From Primulina eburnea (taxonomy: Eukaryota; Streptophyta; Magnoliopsida; Lamiales; Gesneriaceae): a stretch of 64,000 nucleotides of DNA. The stretch is taken from contig NC_133102.1 in assembly GCF_022965805.1 (NCBI RefSeq), positions 6,580,885 through 6,644,884 on the forward strand. Reading direction: 5' to 3'. The notes beneath the pieces were generated by a model, which had not been told where the DNA came from, did not search any database, and worked only from the letters and a program-made list of their open reading frames with translations. Below, piece by piece: positions 25,839-37,582 of this stretch (positions are counted from its first letter, which is position 1; every line of letters begins with the position of its first letter). Both the position numbers and the translations under genes were made by a program.

Positions 25839-27050
25839 GATGATTCCAAATTTACTCTTACAAGAGCAATTCTTTTCTCTTTTTTATATGACAAAAAGGA
25901 GTATTTAAAAGTGACGTTAAAACACAAATTTGAAGGGACTCGAGAGGTCAATATCATCCAAGAATACAAAGATGTGTTGGTATAAATACAATACCTATTT
26001 GATCATTCAAAAAAATGACTATAAAGTAACTATGGATGCTTTGGACCTTTCAAGAGGTCCAAATTCATAACTGTATGTAAAAATCAGAAACTTTACATTT
26101 CTTTTAATCTATACGGAAACTAGAAAGAACAAAAGAATTGGGTTAGCGACGAATTAGCCTTCGGAGAAAGGATATTGGCCTGCTTACATTATTAAAGAAA
26201 AGAACTAAAAGCTGATCGAAAATTCCGATTAACGAAATGAACAGGTTCCTTTCATTATTTTAGAAACTTAAACTAACGGTTGACTTCGGAAAAGCTCAGA
26301 TCCATGGATTCAGCACCCTTTTTTTTACATTAAAGGTCAAATACTCTCTGCCAAGTTCTCACAGAATGAGATGAAAAAAGGGAATATTGAATACTTAAAG
26401 ATCAGTTACATGGTAGAAACAATTATACCTAACCTCCAAATTCTTACAGCAAAAGTCTCAAATTTTGCAAACTGAAAAGGGACAAAAGTGAACTCCAGGA
26501 ATAATTAGCGAGACCCCATTTACTAAAAGACTGAATTAACACTTGAGCACAAGTCCAAGAAGAACGGCACAACAAGAAAAACCCGAAAAATTAGCGAGAA
26601 CCCATCATTCATGAAGAGGAATCAAACTCTTTAAACCAGTTTTGAGCAAATGGGCATTAACAGAGGGAGTAAGATCTGAGAAATGGTATCTCCTCAGAAT
26701 TACATTACTCAGAAACAAAGACCCTTTTTATGAAACGGACAGATCAAACAACACAGCTGTAAACACCTTAAATTTAATGGGATTCGAGAGGTTTCGAGGA
26801 AGCGAAAGTCGCACAATGTACCCACACGAACAAACGAAGCTAGGAATGAGCAAATCAAGGCAAAGAGAGAGAAATGCAGCAGGTATTATTATAATTTTTC
26901 CTTCCGTTTTTATATAAATATTATTAAAAATTTTGAGAGAAACAACTCTGCGAGAGAGGAGGGATAATTGGTGTGAGTGAGCAAAGGTAGTGGAGCGGTG
27001 AGTAAGAATAAATAACTCTTTGTGATGCCCAAAGCAAGCAAACAAACAGA
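25839..27050 (-). promoter_or_regulatory. Boron transporter 5' leader region with five AUG-UAA minimal uORFs
   Basis: On the minus strand ATGTAA occurs at 26705-26700, 26411-26406, 26330-26325, 26189-26184 and 26098-26093. AUG followed directly by a stop is the known boron-dependent ribosome-stalling element of Arabidopsis NIP5;1, and BOR1 translation is also uORF-controlled. Which of these lie in the mature leader is unknown: transcript ends and any 5'-UTR intron cannot be fixed from sequence. Base composition alone predicts less than one ATGTAA in this length by my rough estimate. Confidence 0.4.
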
Positions 27051-27075
27051 AAATAATTGAAGATGGAAAAAGTAG

Positions 27076-27084
27076 TATTTTATA
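27076..27084 (-). promoter_or_regulatory. Candidate TATA box of the boron transporter gene
   Basis: TATAAAATA on the minus strand lies just upstream of a pyrimidine-rich, leader-like tract at 26940-27050. Distance to the ATG is about 1.24 kb, so it implies a long leader or a 5'-UTR intron. Confidence 0.35.
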
Positions 27085-27240
27085 AGGAAATCAAAAATGG
27101 CGTGTGAGTGTATTAATACGCTACTTTGTTCTAGCTGTATTTCATGGTCTAAAGCGAGAGAATATACATGCAGGGTGCAGAAGAGAGCTGCAGCGGACAG
27201 GAAGGGGAACCCAAATATTATATATTTTTATTTATAAATA

Positions 27241-27789
27241 ATATTTAATTTGTCCCTTCTCATCCAATAATAATAAGTGTTTACTTAACTAGTATTCATT
27301 TTGTTCTTCTACTAATATATATTCTATTTAATATATTGGTTACTTCAAACAATTTTTTGGACAAAAATTGTATTTTAGGTATGTCATGTTGTCACTTTGT
27401 AATTTTGATTATGTATGTTATTTTGTTCTCGTTTTTGTTAGTTTTACTTTTTATCGAGAGTTGTTGTGACACTGTATATATCAGTGTAACTTCGAAAAAA
27501 GACTTAGGATTGGTTGGAGACAAGTATTGAGCTACAATAGCTAAAATATTGAACACATATAATTAATTCGAGTTTGATTTTCAAATCAAACGGAAGACGC
27601 TAATATAATCTCTCTAAAACTGATTTAAATATTTGTAAAACATTTAATATATGGAGTTGAATATATAAAAATAGTGTGATTGTAGTATTTATTAAACACT
27701 TTGTATACAAAAATTTGATATTTTAAATATACATAAAATACTTTAAAAATGGATCTAAAAACAACAACAATAACTAAATCAATAAAGTA
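27241..27789. other. AT-rich intergenic DNA
   Basis: No gene is recognised. The part at about 27340-27510 (TTTTTATCGAGAG, GTGACACTGTATATATCAGTG) shares its layout with 36120-36245, suggesting copies of an old dispersed repeat. Confidence 0.4.
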
Positions 27790-28600
27790 AATATTCACAA
27801 ATTCGTTTATTAATGTTCGGAGATTAACAACTCTCACGTCACTCATTTTTTAGTAAGGAAGGATTCACTAGAAGACTTTGATTTTTGCAACACCTTATAT
27901 AAACTCATTTCAAGTTAGGACTTATCAATTAACTAATCAAAACTTCTAGCACACTCTCGATTATAGGGCACAACCTCACAATCCGTATAATATTTAACAT
28001 CTCATATGCTAAGACTACAAACACGATTTTTTATGCCTTTGTATAAAGAATATCATTCAATTATTTATTGAAGTTCGAACTCTCTTTTGTGTGAGTGATT
28101 TGTGTGTGAAGATTTAATCATTTACATTGTATTTATCTCTCAAATATATCCTTACATATTCTCTTCTTGAGATTGCTCTCATTCTAGCTTGTTTTATTCT
28201 TATACTTTGTCTATGCTTTGAATTTTCATCAAAAGCTCTTGTTTGATCTCTAAGATGTTGTATTTATAGTATCCAATAATTATATTAACATTAGAATACA
28301 ATAATATAATTGTTTGGAAAATTTTTGTACGATTTCTGACATTGAAACAATCATATTCGTGTTGCTGACCATTTTTATCGACCGCTGCTGGATTCATCGC
28401 TGTCGAATTGTTCTGCTGATTTGGATATGTTGATATGAGATCTGGTGATTTGGGGTACGTTGAATTCAACTCTGATGATTTCAGCTTTATTGATTTTATC
28501 ATGTTCAGAACCAGTAAGTTCATCATGGTTTTTTACCTTCTTAAGCTCTGATTCAGACTTTTACTCGTGAATATGATTTATAGATCATCGTCTTATATTT
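27790..28600 (-). mobile_element. LTR-like remnant, minus orientation
   Basis: Read on the minus strand it has a TATA box (ACTATAAATAC, about 28258-28268) and ends in a tract reading GTGAATCCTTCCTTA ... GAGTGACG ... CTCCGAACATT (27812-27871). The same tract is found in plus orientation at 48711-48771, so both are pieces of one LTR family. No coding domains are attached. Confidence 0.45.
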
Positions 28601-29543
28601 GTAACGCATGTTGATTCATTCTATTTCAATTAACGAACTTATAGATATGACTAAAATACCAGAACTACATATGTCAAGTTGATTTTTGTTTCGGCAACAT
28701 TCAACTTGATATTGCGACTATCAGCTTGTCTCGATAACATCCGAATCAGCCCAAATGAACGGAATATGATTTGTAAAAATTTGATTTTTTTTTCATCCAT
28801 TTTGGTTGCTGGTCATTTGCATCACCGAGTTTTGAGATATCATCAAAAAACTTTAGCTCGCTTGATTTTCAACTTGGTTAAATTTGAGTTTCAGCTTCCA
28901 ACTTGATCTAGCAACTACACGTTTGATTAAATATGCTAGAAACACAATAATAAGTATTGTTATCATCAAAATCAAAATTGTTAGTATTTGCGCAACCAAA
29001 AAATTGCCCAAAACAAAGAAAGATACCGAAATTCGACAATATATAGAACCAAAATTGCAAAAAGACATTTGCAAAACTCAAAAAAAAAGTCCTTGTATTA
29101 TCGTTCAAAGACCGACTAAATAAAGGACAAGACAATTTGTTTATTTAATTGAATTTTCTCGTGATATTCCTAATTTGCTTGGAAAACGAAAGTCTATATA
29201 TTTTATTTTTTTATGAAATAAATATAAATTCAAATAGTTTTAATTTTATTTAATTCAAATAATAATTTTGCCCCAATAGGTATACAAATGCACGAATATG
29301 ATAGGTTTTACAACGTTAGGAAGCGATGTGAAAATATATTTTTTTGTTTCTAAATTATTTTAAAAAGTAGAAAATGAAAATAAAAACTGATATGAAAGTA
29401 AATCTAATTAAATAGTGATTACGCTGAGCTTCTTAACATCGTAGTTAAAAAATGTAGTTCCTAGATTATCTGGTTGATAAAGTGGACGAGTAACATGTAA
29501 GTTTCCTTTTGGTATCTTCAATGATTATTAATTAAGTGTGAGA
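28601..29543. other. AT-rich intergenic DNA
   Basis: Nothing recognisable. Overlapping short ORFs near 28853-29135 look like chance in AT-rich DNA. Confidence 0.5.
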
Positions 29544-30013
29544 TCTTAGAGATTTAATAAAAATAAATTTATAAATTATGTGATTGAATCCATATATCAC
29601 ATTAGGCCATGAATTCGTATCAAATTATCAGAAAAATATAAATAACGGTAACATTTACCAGAATTCATTGATTGATCTAGCATTATAGTTATAGATCTTT
29701 CAGGACAAAATAGAAACGAACACTTTATCTTTGTCTAAGATGGAAGAATGAGAGATGTCTAGAATGTGTATCATGTATATTCTGTATTATTCTATGTGCC
29801 TCGAAAACCATAACCTTTTATATCTTAGCATTCTTCGACCCATTGTAGAAGATTTAATTGAGATGAGTTTCTACACATAAAAGCAGATCCTATCAATTTA
29901 TTTAATACTTTGGAAACTCATAATTAATTATATTACCTTATTGAATCATTTAATAGATAGTTTGTCTATGTACAATTAACTAAATTATTCGAGCTCGCAA
30001 AATAATTCCAACA
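29544..30013 (-). mobile_element. 3' LTR of a decayed Copia element (minus strand)
   Basis: On the minus strand it begins TGTTGGAATTATTTTG at 30013, directly preceded by the polypurine tract AAGTGGGAGAT, and ends near 29544. It is about 470 bp and clearly homologous to the solo LTR at 37109-37577 throughout, with the inner end mutated away from the usual CA. Confidence 0.75.
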
Positions 30014-30429
30014 ATCTCCCACTTGAGCTATATAAGTTATCCAGATATTATACATGCAAAACTGGATTGAGTTTTTGTTATTTAAACTAAAATATTTCTT
30101 AATAATATGGTCAATCAATTATACCAATATTGAACCAAAGTGATCATCGCTACATTTCAATTCTCTAGACCCATCAATTATCACAGTATTAGCATAATGA
30201 ATAACATAGATCGAATATGAATATGTAGCGTGAAAATACATAAATGTGTTCCAAGAATAAAACATTCATTTCCAACTGGTCTTCTAATGACTCAGAGAGC
30301 ACGATAATAAACTTTCAACCAGATGCTAAACCATGATTAAAGTCATTACTTTATTTAAGAGTAATTCAAATAAACTTTAATCTACACATAAACTTAAATA
30401 ATTTCAAACGAGTCAATGCTCAAGCCGAA

Positions 30430-30960
30430 TACAAACTCTCACTGTCCATGCATATCTTCTATATGAACAACTCCAATGTGTGTCACATACCCATAAACAT
30501 CTTGGGTGACCGACCCATGACAAATGCATCCACGATTATATAATTTGTAATAAAATGCTCAATTGATATACAACCACTCTGAACTATTTCCTTACAACTT
30601 GAAACTTCATGTCAATATATTTTGACTTTGATAAGCTTCGATTTTTCTTTAAATATAATATAACGGCTTTATTATCATAATTGATCATCAATGGTTTCTT
30701 AGGTCAATGATCATTGTCGGTGATAAAACTCTGCAACTTTATTCGGGGTCCAAATATCCAACTATTTCCTAATTTTAGAACTCCGATATGTGATCATAAA
30801 TTTTTTAGTTCACTTTATATACCGTATAACCCGTTTAATGATTCAATATCGGGTTTATTAAATATCTGCTCAACATTGTATTGATGTACACAATATCTAA
30901 ACTGTGTTTTCTATAAATCCGAACGAACTTACTGCATGATCAAATTTATACTACCAGACG
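30430..30960 (-). pseudogene. Decayed Copia RT/RNase H region
   Basis: Broken reading frames on the minus strand give fragments resembling Copia pol C-termini: LSRYLINPDIES near 30860, then INYDNKAVIFF, KSKLIKVKIY, VQSGCISIEHFITNYIIVDA and GRSPKMF toward 30480. The order and spacing match the RNase H end of Copia polyproteins. Many stops and frame breaks show that it is dead. It lies between the 3' LTR and gag remnants of the same element, with protease, integrase and most of RT missing. Confidence 0.7.
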
Positions 30961-31339
30961 TGTGGAAATAAACATCAATATATTCTTCTCAATAATGACT
31001 TTCTCATTTACTCACTTCCACTAAAGTCAAAATATGAAATTAATTTACATTTAATTTCATAATTACATGCATGCATATCATTGATGTTATTTAAAACAAT
31101 GATGTTCAATTGATGAAGCATTCAATCGATGAACCAATACCAATCATATTTGAATTCCGGAAAACTGAAAAGTTTCATTACCACATGGGTAAAAGAAAAA
31201 CTTGATTTTTCTAAACATTGAACTAAAATCAAATTTCGTCTAAAATGCGGTGCAACAAAATTGTTTTCCAAATTCAAATAATAAGAAATAAAAAATAATT
31301 CTTAAATAAGTTTTTAAAACACCAACAATTTTATTGTCA

Positions 31340-32140
31340 TTTTTCATATGATGCATATTTCACCATCAGTGGACAACCATCTCGTTGGCCAACCATTTCT
31401 TTGCATGTCAATTGGCGTATTTGGAAAAATCATTCTTCACATACCCATCAATCTTTTTGCAAAAAAAACAAGTGATTATTTTATCTTATTTATGTTGCCT
31501 CATATGCTGTGAAGCCCCAGAGTTTCCTTCTTTATTAATTCATTTCATTTTCTTATTGATTCAATTACCTTAATAATTAGATTTCAAGTTAGCACTTTCA
31601 ATCACATCTTGTTTCAATCTTACCTCCTCCAGAATACAATGTGCAATAAGCTCATTCAAAGTTCATCTGTCCTTCTGGGTATTATAACTTATTTTATTAG
31701 ATTGCACAGACAAAGAGATTAAAACTAAATGCACGAGTATGCTTCTGAAAACTCCAACTTGAATGTTTTTAGTCGAGTCACAAGATTCGACATTTCCATC
31801 ATGTACTCTTTTATATTCTCTTTCTCTTCGTACCACATTGATATAATTTAAGTCAGAATAGTACTTGTCTCGACTTTTTCGTTTGCCGCAAAACAATATG
31901 CTATTTGAGTTAAAAACTTTTTGGCATCTTTTTCTTTAAGAATTGCACCCCATATAGTATCTGAAATATATAGAATGTTTCATAATCATCATACTCATGT
32001 GATTTGATCACTCCCACTTTCCCAAAAAACCCTTTTGATCAGTAATGCTTGCGCTGGTCAAAAGTACGGGACGATATTCCCTTAGTGCATAGTCCAAATC
32101 CATACGGTCGAACATTATCATGACATACTCTTGTCATTTC
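31340..32140 (-). pseudogene. Decayed Copia gag
   Basis: Minus-strand fragments in order: HMSMMIMKHS near 32000, then KDAKKFLTQIAYCFAANEKV, EYMMEMSNLVTRLKTF, VHLVLISLSVQSN and NELIAHCILEE, and finally a degenerate zinc knuckle CFFCKK near 31460. This is the UBN2-type Copia gag with numerous stops and shifts. The 5' LTR was not found; a hAT MITE and a minisatellite lie beyond it. Confidence 0.75.
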
Positions 32141-32462
32141 TTTAACTTTGAACTATTAAGTATTTGAAGGTAATTCAAATGAGCAAATATAAAAGATGTT
32201 ATGACAAAATAGAACAAAAACTAACAATAAATTAAAGTATGTGCATATATAGAACAAAATCATAACAAATATACGTATACAGGTGGTGGGCCCATAAAAA
32301 GTACATAACACAACATTGATATTTAGTATTTGAGCATAAATAACAATTTGTAAATGATACACTTAAATATCATGGTTATTAAATATTGATAATAAATTTG
32401 ACTAACAATATATCTTTCTTTAGACCGACAATTACATGCATAGATAAATCCAAAACTATGAC

Positions 32463-32727
32463 TAGGGATGACAATGGGCCGGGGCGGGGGCGGGTTTGCC
32501 ATAACCATCCACATCCCCGAATTCCATCCCCACCCTCATACCCGTCCCGATCCCCGCTTTTTCGGGTTCGGGGAATCCCCAAACCCGAAACTTCGGGGAT
32601 TAACTTTCCATCCCCGTCCCCGTTTCAAAAATATTAAATCGGCAAGACGATGACAAATTCGGAGATTTTCTCAAACCAAAAGTTATTATTATCTATTAAT
32701 ATTAGATATAATATCAATATCAATATC

Positions 32728-32764
<37 letters not shown>

Positions 32765-32991
32765 ATATTTTAAAAAATAATAATACTATTATTTTATTAT
32801 CGATATTATTTTCGGGACGGGTTCAGGGATTTCGGGGATGATGATAGTAATCTCATACCCGCCCCGAATTATATCGGGGATTCAAAAAAATCTCCAAACC
32901 CGAACCCAAATCCAAAAAAATCGGGGATCCCCATCCACGTTTCGGGTTTCCCCGCGGGGCCCCAAACCCATGGGGAAAGCTGTCATCCCTA
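32463..32991. mobile_element. hAT-superfamily MITE (529 bp) with 8-bp TSD
   Basis: The ends TAGGGATGACA and TGTCATCCCTA are perfect 11-base inverted repeats, flanked by the 8-base duplication ACTATGAC at 32455-32462 and 32992-32999. Both subterminal parts are rich in CCCCG/CGGGG words and the middle holds an (AAT)n tract. There is no transposase. Confidence 0.9.
32720..32765. repeat. (AAT/ATT)n tract inside the hAT MITE
   Basis: ATCAAT repeats pass into AAT repeats and then TTA repeats, giving a partly self-complementary core. Confidence 0.8.
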
Positions 32992-33026
32992 ACTATGACA
33001 TGTTTAATACTATATATTGTCTTAAA

Positions 33027-33508
33027 ATTTGGCTAGAAAATGACATTCATTTGGTCCGATCAATTTTCGCATAAATTTAACACAATCTAATATCACATTA
33101 TGTGTCTACAATTTGGCAAGAAAATAATCTTCTTTTGTGTCGACTATTTTCCACATAACTTTAACACACTTTAAGACCATATAATTATGTGCTTATAATC
33201 TGACAAAAAATAATTTTCATTTGAGCCGCTTATTTATGCATGGACATAAACACACTTTTAATCACTATTGTGTCTGCAATATGGCTAAAAAAACCTTTTT
33301 TGGTCTATTATTTTTCACATAGATATAAATGTATTTGAATAAGATATATTCCTAAAATCTACCATAAAATAATATTGTTTTTTGGTTGATTATTTTCCGC
33401 ATAGATATAGATGCACTTTAAAATCATTTATTGTGTTTGCATTTCGGCCAGAAAATAGTTTTCATTCGGACGACTATTTTTGCATAAATTGAAACACAAT
33501 TTATTTTG
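33027..33508. repeat. Degenerate minisatellite, six units of about 82 bp
   Basis: Units start near 33027, 33110, 33197, 33278, 33355 and 33441. Each has an ATTTGGCnAGAAAATA-like start, a TTCATTTGG..CGACTATTTT middle, a GCATA segment and a TTTAACACA end. Spacing is 76-87 bp and the copies are strongly diverged. The unit has no known identity to me. Confidence 0.7.
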
Positions 33509-34190
33509 AAATTTAATAATACACTGATATTTTAAAATCACTTTAACAACATATAATTTAAATTTCATCAAATTTGATACACAAAATATTAACTTGCCTC
33601 AAAAAATTTCACCAGAAAATTTAATTTTCTTTAATTGGGTCAAATAAAATATATAGACCGAATACGCAGAAATAAAATATTTCTACCTATATGGTTAATG
33701 ATGCATTAAGAAATTTACGTTTACTAATTAATTTATTTAAAATTACATGTGGTGAGTAATTATCATTTATAAACAATGTATTATATATTTGGGTCAGCAA
33801 TTGAAGTTAGAGTAACTTTTTCAGCAGAAAAATCGTATTTTAAACTTTTAATAATAATAATAATTATTATTATTTTTATGTCATGTACTGAATTGTACAC
33901 TATACTTTTATTAATAATAAATAAGATTAGACTTTTCATATATTTAAGAAATCAAAGTGATAATAAAAATTAAACGATTTGAACAAACCGTACAGAATTG
34001 GTTTAGTTAAGTCATCCCGTCCCGTGCACGATTCAAAAATATTCTGAACGAAAAGAAACGAAAAGAAAAGAGAAGAAAAGAGAACAATATTTATATAAGC
34101 GTACGTGTAGGTTGACGACACCTAGCTCGTATATTAATGTATAAAAAGATAGGGTCGGCTTCATTTTGGCCCTTGGTCTACCGGGGGTCG
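33509..34190. other. AT-rich intergenic DNA
   Basis: No gene is recognised. An AAAAGAAACGAAAAGAAAAG-type purine tract lies at about 34048-34083. Confidence 0.5.
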
Positions 34191-34199
34191 ATTTTTATT

Positions 34200-34381
34200 G
34201 AGTAAGTCTCTTGTTATATGGTTTCAGAATTTTTATCTATGCGACATGTTAACCTTACTGATATTCACACTAAAAATTAATACTCTTAGCAAAAAGATTA
34301 ATACTATTTCATGGATGACCCAAATAAGATACATGTCTCACAAAATACGACTCGTGAGACCGTCTCACACAAGTTTTTGTC
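34200..34381 (+). mobile_element. MULE-type MITE, copy A (182 bp)
   Basis: Runs from GAGTAAGTCTC to AAGTTTTTGTC with the family core GATGACCCAAATAAGATA and the terminal hairpin word GTGAGACCGTCTCAC. Flanks ATTTTTATT and ATCTTTATT form a 9-base duplication with one mismatch. The left terminal repeat is worn. Confidence 0.75.
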
Positions 34382-34494
34382 ATCTTTATTTCTTTCTTTA
34401 AATTATTTACGTTAACTGCTCCATTTTTCAAATTTAAAGTTCTAGTGAAATATATATTATGTTAATTTTATTGAAATTTTTATATTTAATTTTC

Positions 34495-34676
34495 GACAAA
34501 AAATTGTGTGAGACGGTCTCACGGGTCGTATTTGTGAGATAGATATCTTATTTAGGTCATCCATGAAAAAAATTATTTTTTTATGCTAAGAGTATTACTT
34601 TTTATTGTGAATGTCGGTAGGGTTGACCCGTCTCACAAATTAAGATTCGTGAGACGGTCTCACATGAGACATATTC
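34495..34676 (-). mobile_element. MULE-type MITE, copy B (182 bp)
   Basis: Inverse orientation of copy A. A perfect 9-base duplication TTAATTTTC lies at 34486-34494 and 34677-34685, which is typical of Mutator-like elements. Both terminal GAGACGGTCTCAC words are intact. Confidence 0.88.
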
Positions 34677-34685
34677 TTAATTTTC

Positions 34686-35833
34686 TACCTTTTTTTGTAT
34701 TAATACATGAATTAATTAAATGTTTCAACTTCCTCATGTTTAATTTAACCACTAAAAATAATAAATGTATAGTTAGGCTACATCCAGTGATAATAAATTT
34801 AAAGGAGAATTCTCACTTATATGTTTCTTATATTTTTTTTAAAAAAAAATTATATAATTAACCCTCCAACCCCACCCCAAAAAAATAAATAAATAAATCA
34901 TAAATTATATTTATTTTGTACTAATATAAAAAATGTTTGTGTATGTGTGTGTGTGTGTTTTCTACGTTCACTTTAGATTCTCGACCACGAGAAGTGAGTC
35001 GAACTAACTATAATCGTAATGGAAATTGCAACCTAAGACGATGAAAAGGAAGCAATTATCGTGGTCAGTAATAATTGATCATAATTCTCATTATTCAAAT
35101 CCATTTATGATTAAATGTATCTATCCATTTCAATTATACAAAAGGCTTGGTATACATTTTTTTAATTACAAGGACAAATTAAATGTCGTTTTAAAATAAT
35201 TGGTTAAGCATTATTTTATAAACGAATCGAGTCGGTTCGTAAGTTTTTCGAGCCGACCCGAAAAATATTTGATCCATATTTCGAGCTTAACGAATTTGAG
35301 CTGAACTCGAATATATTCAAACGTATTTCCAGTCAAACGTGAGCTCAATTATTTCATTCGATGGTTTGCGAGTTTTAATATTTTATTAATATGATTCAAA
35401 TATAGATTGAATAAAAATATTTTGAGCATTATGACTACATATTTTTGAGCGGCAGTCGAATATTACACGAATATTATGAATTTATTGAGTTGAACTCGAA
35501 TTCGAACTCGAGCTTTAATTTAAACTGAATTTGAGCTTTAATTTTGAACTTCAAATTGTGTTCAAACTCGAATAGAACTAATTCGAGTGTTAAATTTTTG
35601 TTATATTCGGCTAATTCAGTTATTTTACACCCTTATATATTTTACATAATTTATTTTAAATCTTTTTATGGACATTTATTTAATTTTTAGTTTAAAATTA
35701 AATAGAATTCCAACTTTGGCTCTTTTTCCGTGATACTTTCATGTTATGCAAGATAAAATGACATGTACTCTTTAACTATGTCTAGGTTTCAACATTAATA
35801 CTAGGATAATATGTCGAAATAAATTTTTTTTAA
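34686..35833. other. AT-rich intergenic DNA with a (GT)n run and a MITE-like segment
   Basis: A TGTGTG tract lies at 34941-34958. The segment at about 35213-35634 repeats the words CGAGC, GAACTCGAA and TTTGAGC and ends TTTTACACCCTTA, as in a common plant hAT-type MITE family, but the left end is too worn to define. No gene is recognised. Confidence 0.4.
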
Positions 35834-36017
35834 GAGTAGATTGCTTGTGAGACAGTTTCACGAATCTTTATCTGTGAGACGAGTTAATCCTACCGATATT
35901 CACAATAAAAAGTAATACTCTTAGCATAAAAAGTAATACTTTTTTCCTGAATGATCCAAATAAGATATATGTCTCACAATATACGACTCGTGAGACCGTC
36001 TCACACAAGTTTTTACA
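35834..36017 (+). mobile_element. MULE-type MITE, copy C (184 bp)
   Basis: Same family as copies A and B. A 9-base duplication TTTTTTTAA lies at 35825-35833 and 36018-36026. It is T-rich, so somewhat weaker as proof. Confidence 0.8.
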
Positions 36018-36026
36018 TTTTTTTAA

Positions 36027-37103
36027 TAGGAAATATAAACTTAAAAATATCAAGAAACTTAAAAATATCAAGCATGTACAATCATGATTTATTGATGGAA
36101 AAATTGCATTATCCGATCACACAGTTACGTTTTGTATCAAATTTCAGTTTAATATTTTATTTTCCGATTTTTATGAATTTAGTCATTTTTCATCGAGATT
36201 GCTTATGCGATACTATATATACGTCAACATTAGAAAAAAACAAAATTTCCAAAAAAATAAAAGTAACAGACTAAAATCGAAATTCGATAGAAGAGTCCGT
36301 GACTTTTGACATTATATTAGGTCATGCATGATATTATAGTAACCCATTAGAATATTGGAAGATTGATGCACCAAACTTTTGACATTTTGCTCTCAAAAAT
36401 AAAGAAATTAAAGTAATGCACCTAAAGTCTTTCGACCGCAGAGCTTTGCGACGTAATCATTAATTAAAATCCAATCGAAAAGTTTATACAAGGAATTGTG
36501 TCACATATATCCGATAAACTTGCAAATTGTCGATTACTTGAACTGGAATTCGGCCTACCTTCGGGTTATCAAAACCTAACAAAATACAATAATTATTGCC
36601 GATATATTTAGTTGATGTGATTGTTATGATCTAACAGTGGACATTTATCGATACATGTAAGATCCACAGTATCTGAGATAGTGTCTCCGATTATATAATT
36701 ATGGAATCCGTCGAAGAGAGATCAATATTATGAAGTAAAAACGTAAGGGAGTTTTTGAAAGAATCTTGTGATTAAGGATATGGTAAACATCCATGCTTTC
36801 TTTAATTACATATGTTTGCGGAGTTGACAACTAAACTTATCGTCACACGCATTTTGAAATTACAATAACATGGAGAGGGTGTCTCGTTATTCTTTTAAAA
36901 TTTTTGTTTGAAGTTGTTTTTCTTTTAATTTAATATCTTACTGCAAGCATTGACCAAATGGGTTTATTTTATCAATAATTTTAAAAAATGTAATTTTAAA
37001 AATAGCAAAACGCCAGAGAAAATAGCGGACACTGCCATAGAATCAAGATTTGAACAAACCATAGAATCAAGATTTGAACAAATTTGGTGAAATTATTGAA
37101 GCC
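36027..37103. other. AT-rich intergenic DNA
   Basis: The part at 36120-36245 shares its layout with 27340-27510 (old repeat). A 20-base direct repeat ATAGAATCAAGATTTGAACA occurs at about 37037-37079. No gene is recognised. Confidence 0.45.
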
Positions 37104-37108
37104 GCGTA

Positions 37109-37577
37109 TGTTGGAATTATTTTGTGAGTTCACATAATTTAATTAATTGTATATGAACAAGCTATATAATAAATGTCATAAAATGATCTAATTAATTATG
37201 TGTTTCCAAAATATTAAATAAATTGGTATGGTCCACCTTATGTGTAGAAAACACATCTCGATTAGATCTTCTATGATATATTGAAGAATGTTAAGTTATA
37301 TAAGGTTATGACCCTCAAGTCATGAGGAATAACAAGAATACATACAACACAAATATTCTAGATCTATCTCATTCTCTCATCAAAGACAAGAATAAGGTGA
37401 TCGATTCTCTGTTGTCTTGGAATATCCATAATTTCGATGTTATATCAATCGATGGATTCTGGTACGTGTTTACTGTTATTTATGTTTTCTGATAACTCGA
37501 CATGAATTCTTGACGTGTTAGTGATATATAAATTCAATTACATGATTTATAGATTTATTTTTATTAAATCTCCAACA
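37109..37577 (+). mobile_element. Solo LTR of a Copia element
   Basis: It starts TGTTGGAATTATTTTG and ends AAATCTCCAACA, with the 5-base duplication GCGTA at 37104-37108 and 37578-37582. It is 469 bp and homologous to the LTR at 29544-30013. A TATA-like AGTTATATAAGG lies near 37292. The internal region is absent, as after LTR-LTR recombination. Confidence 0.88.
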
Positions 37578-37582
37578 GCGTA

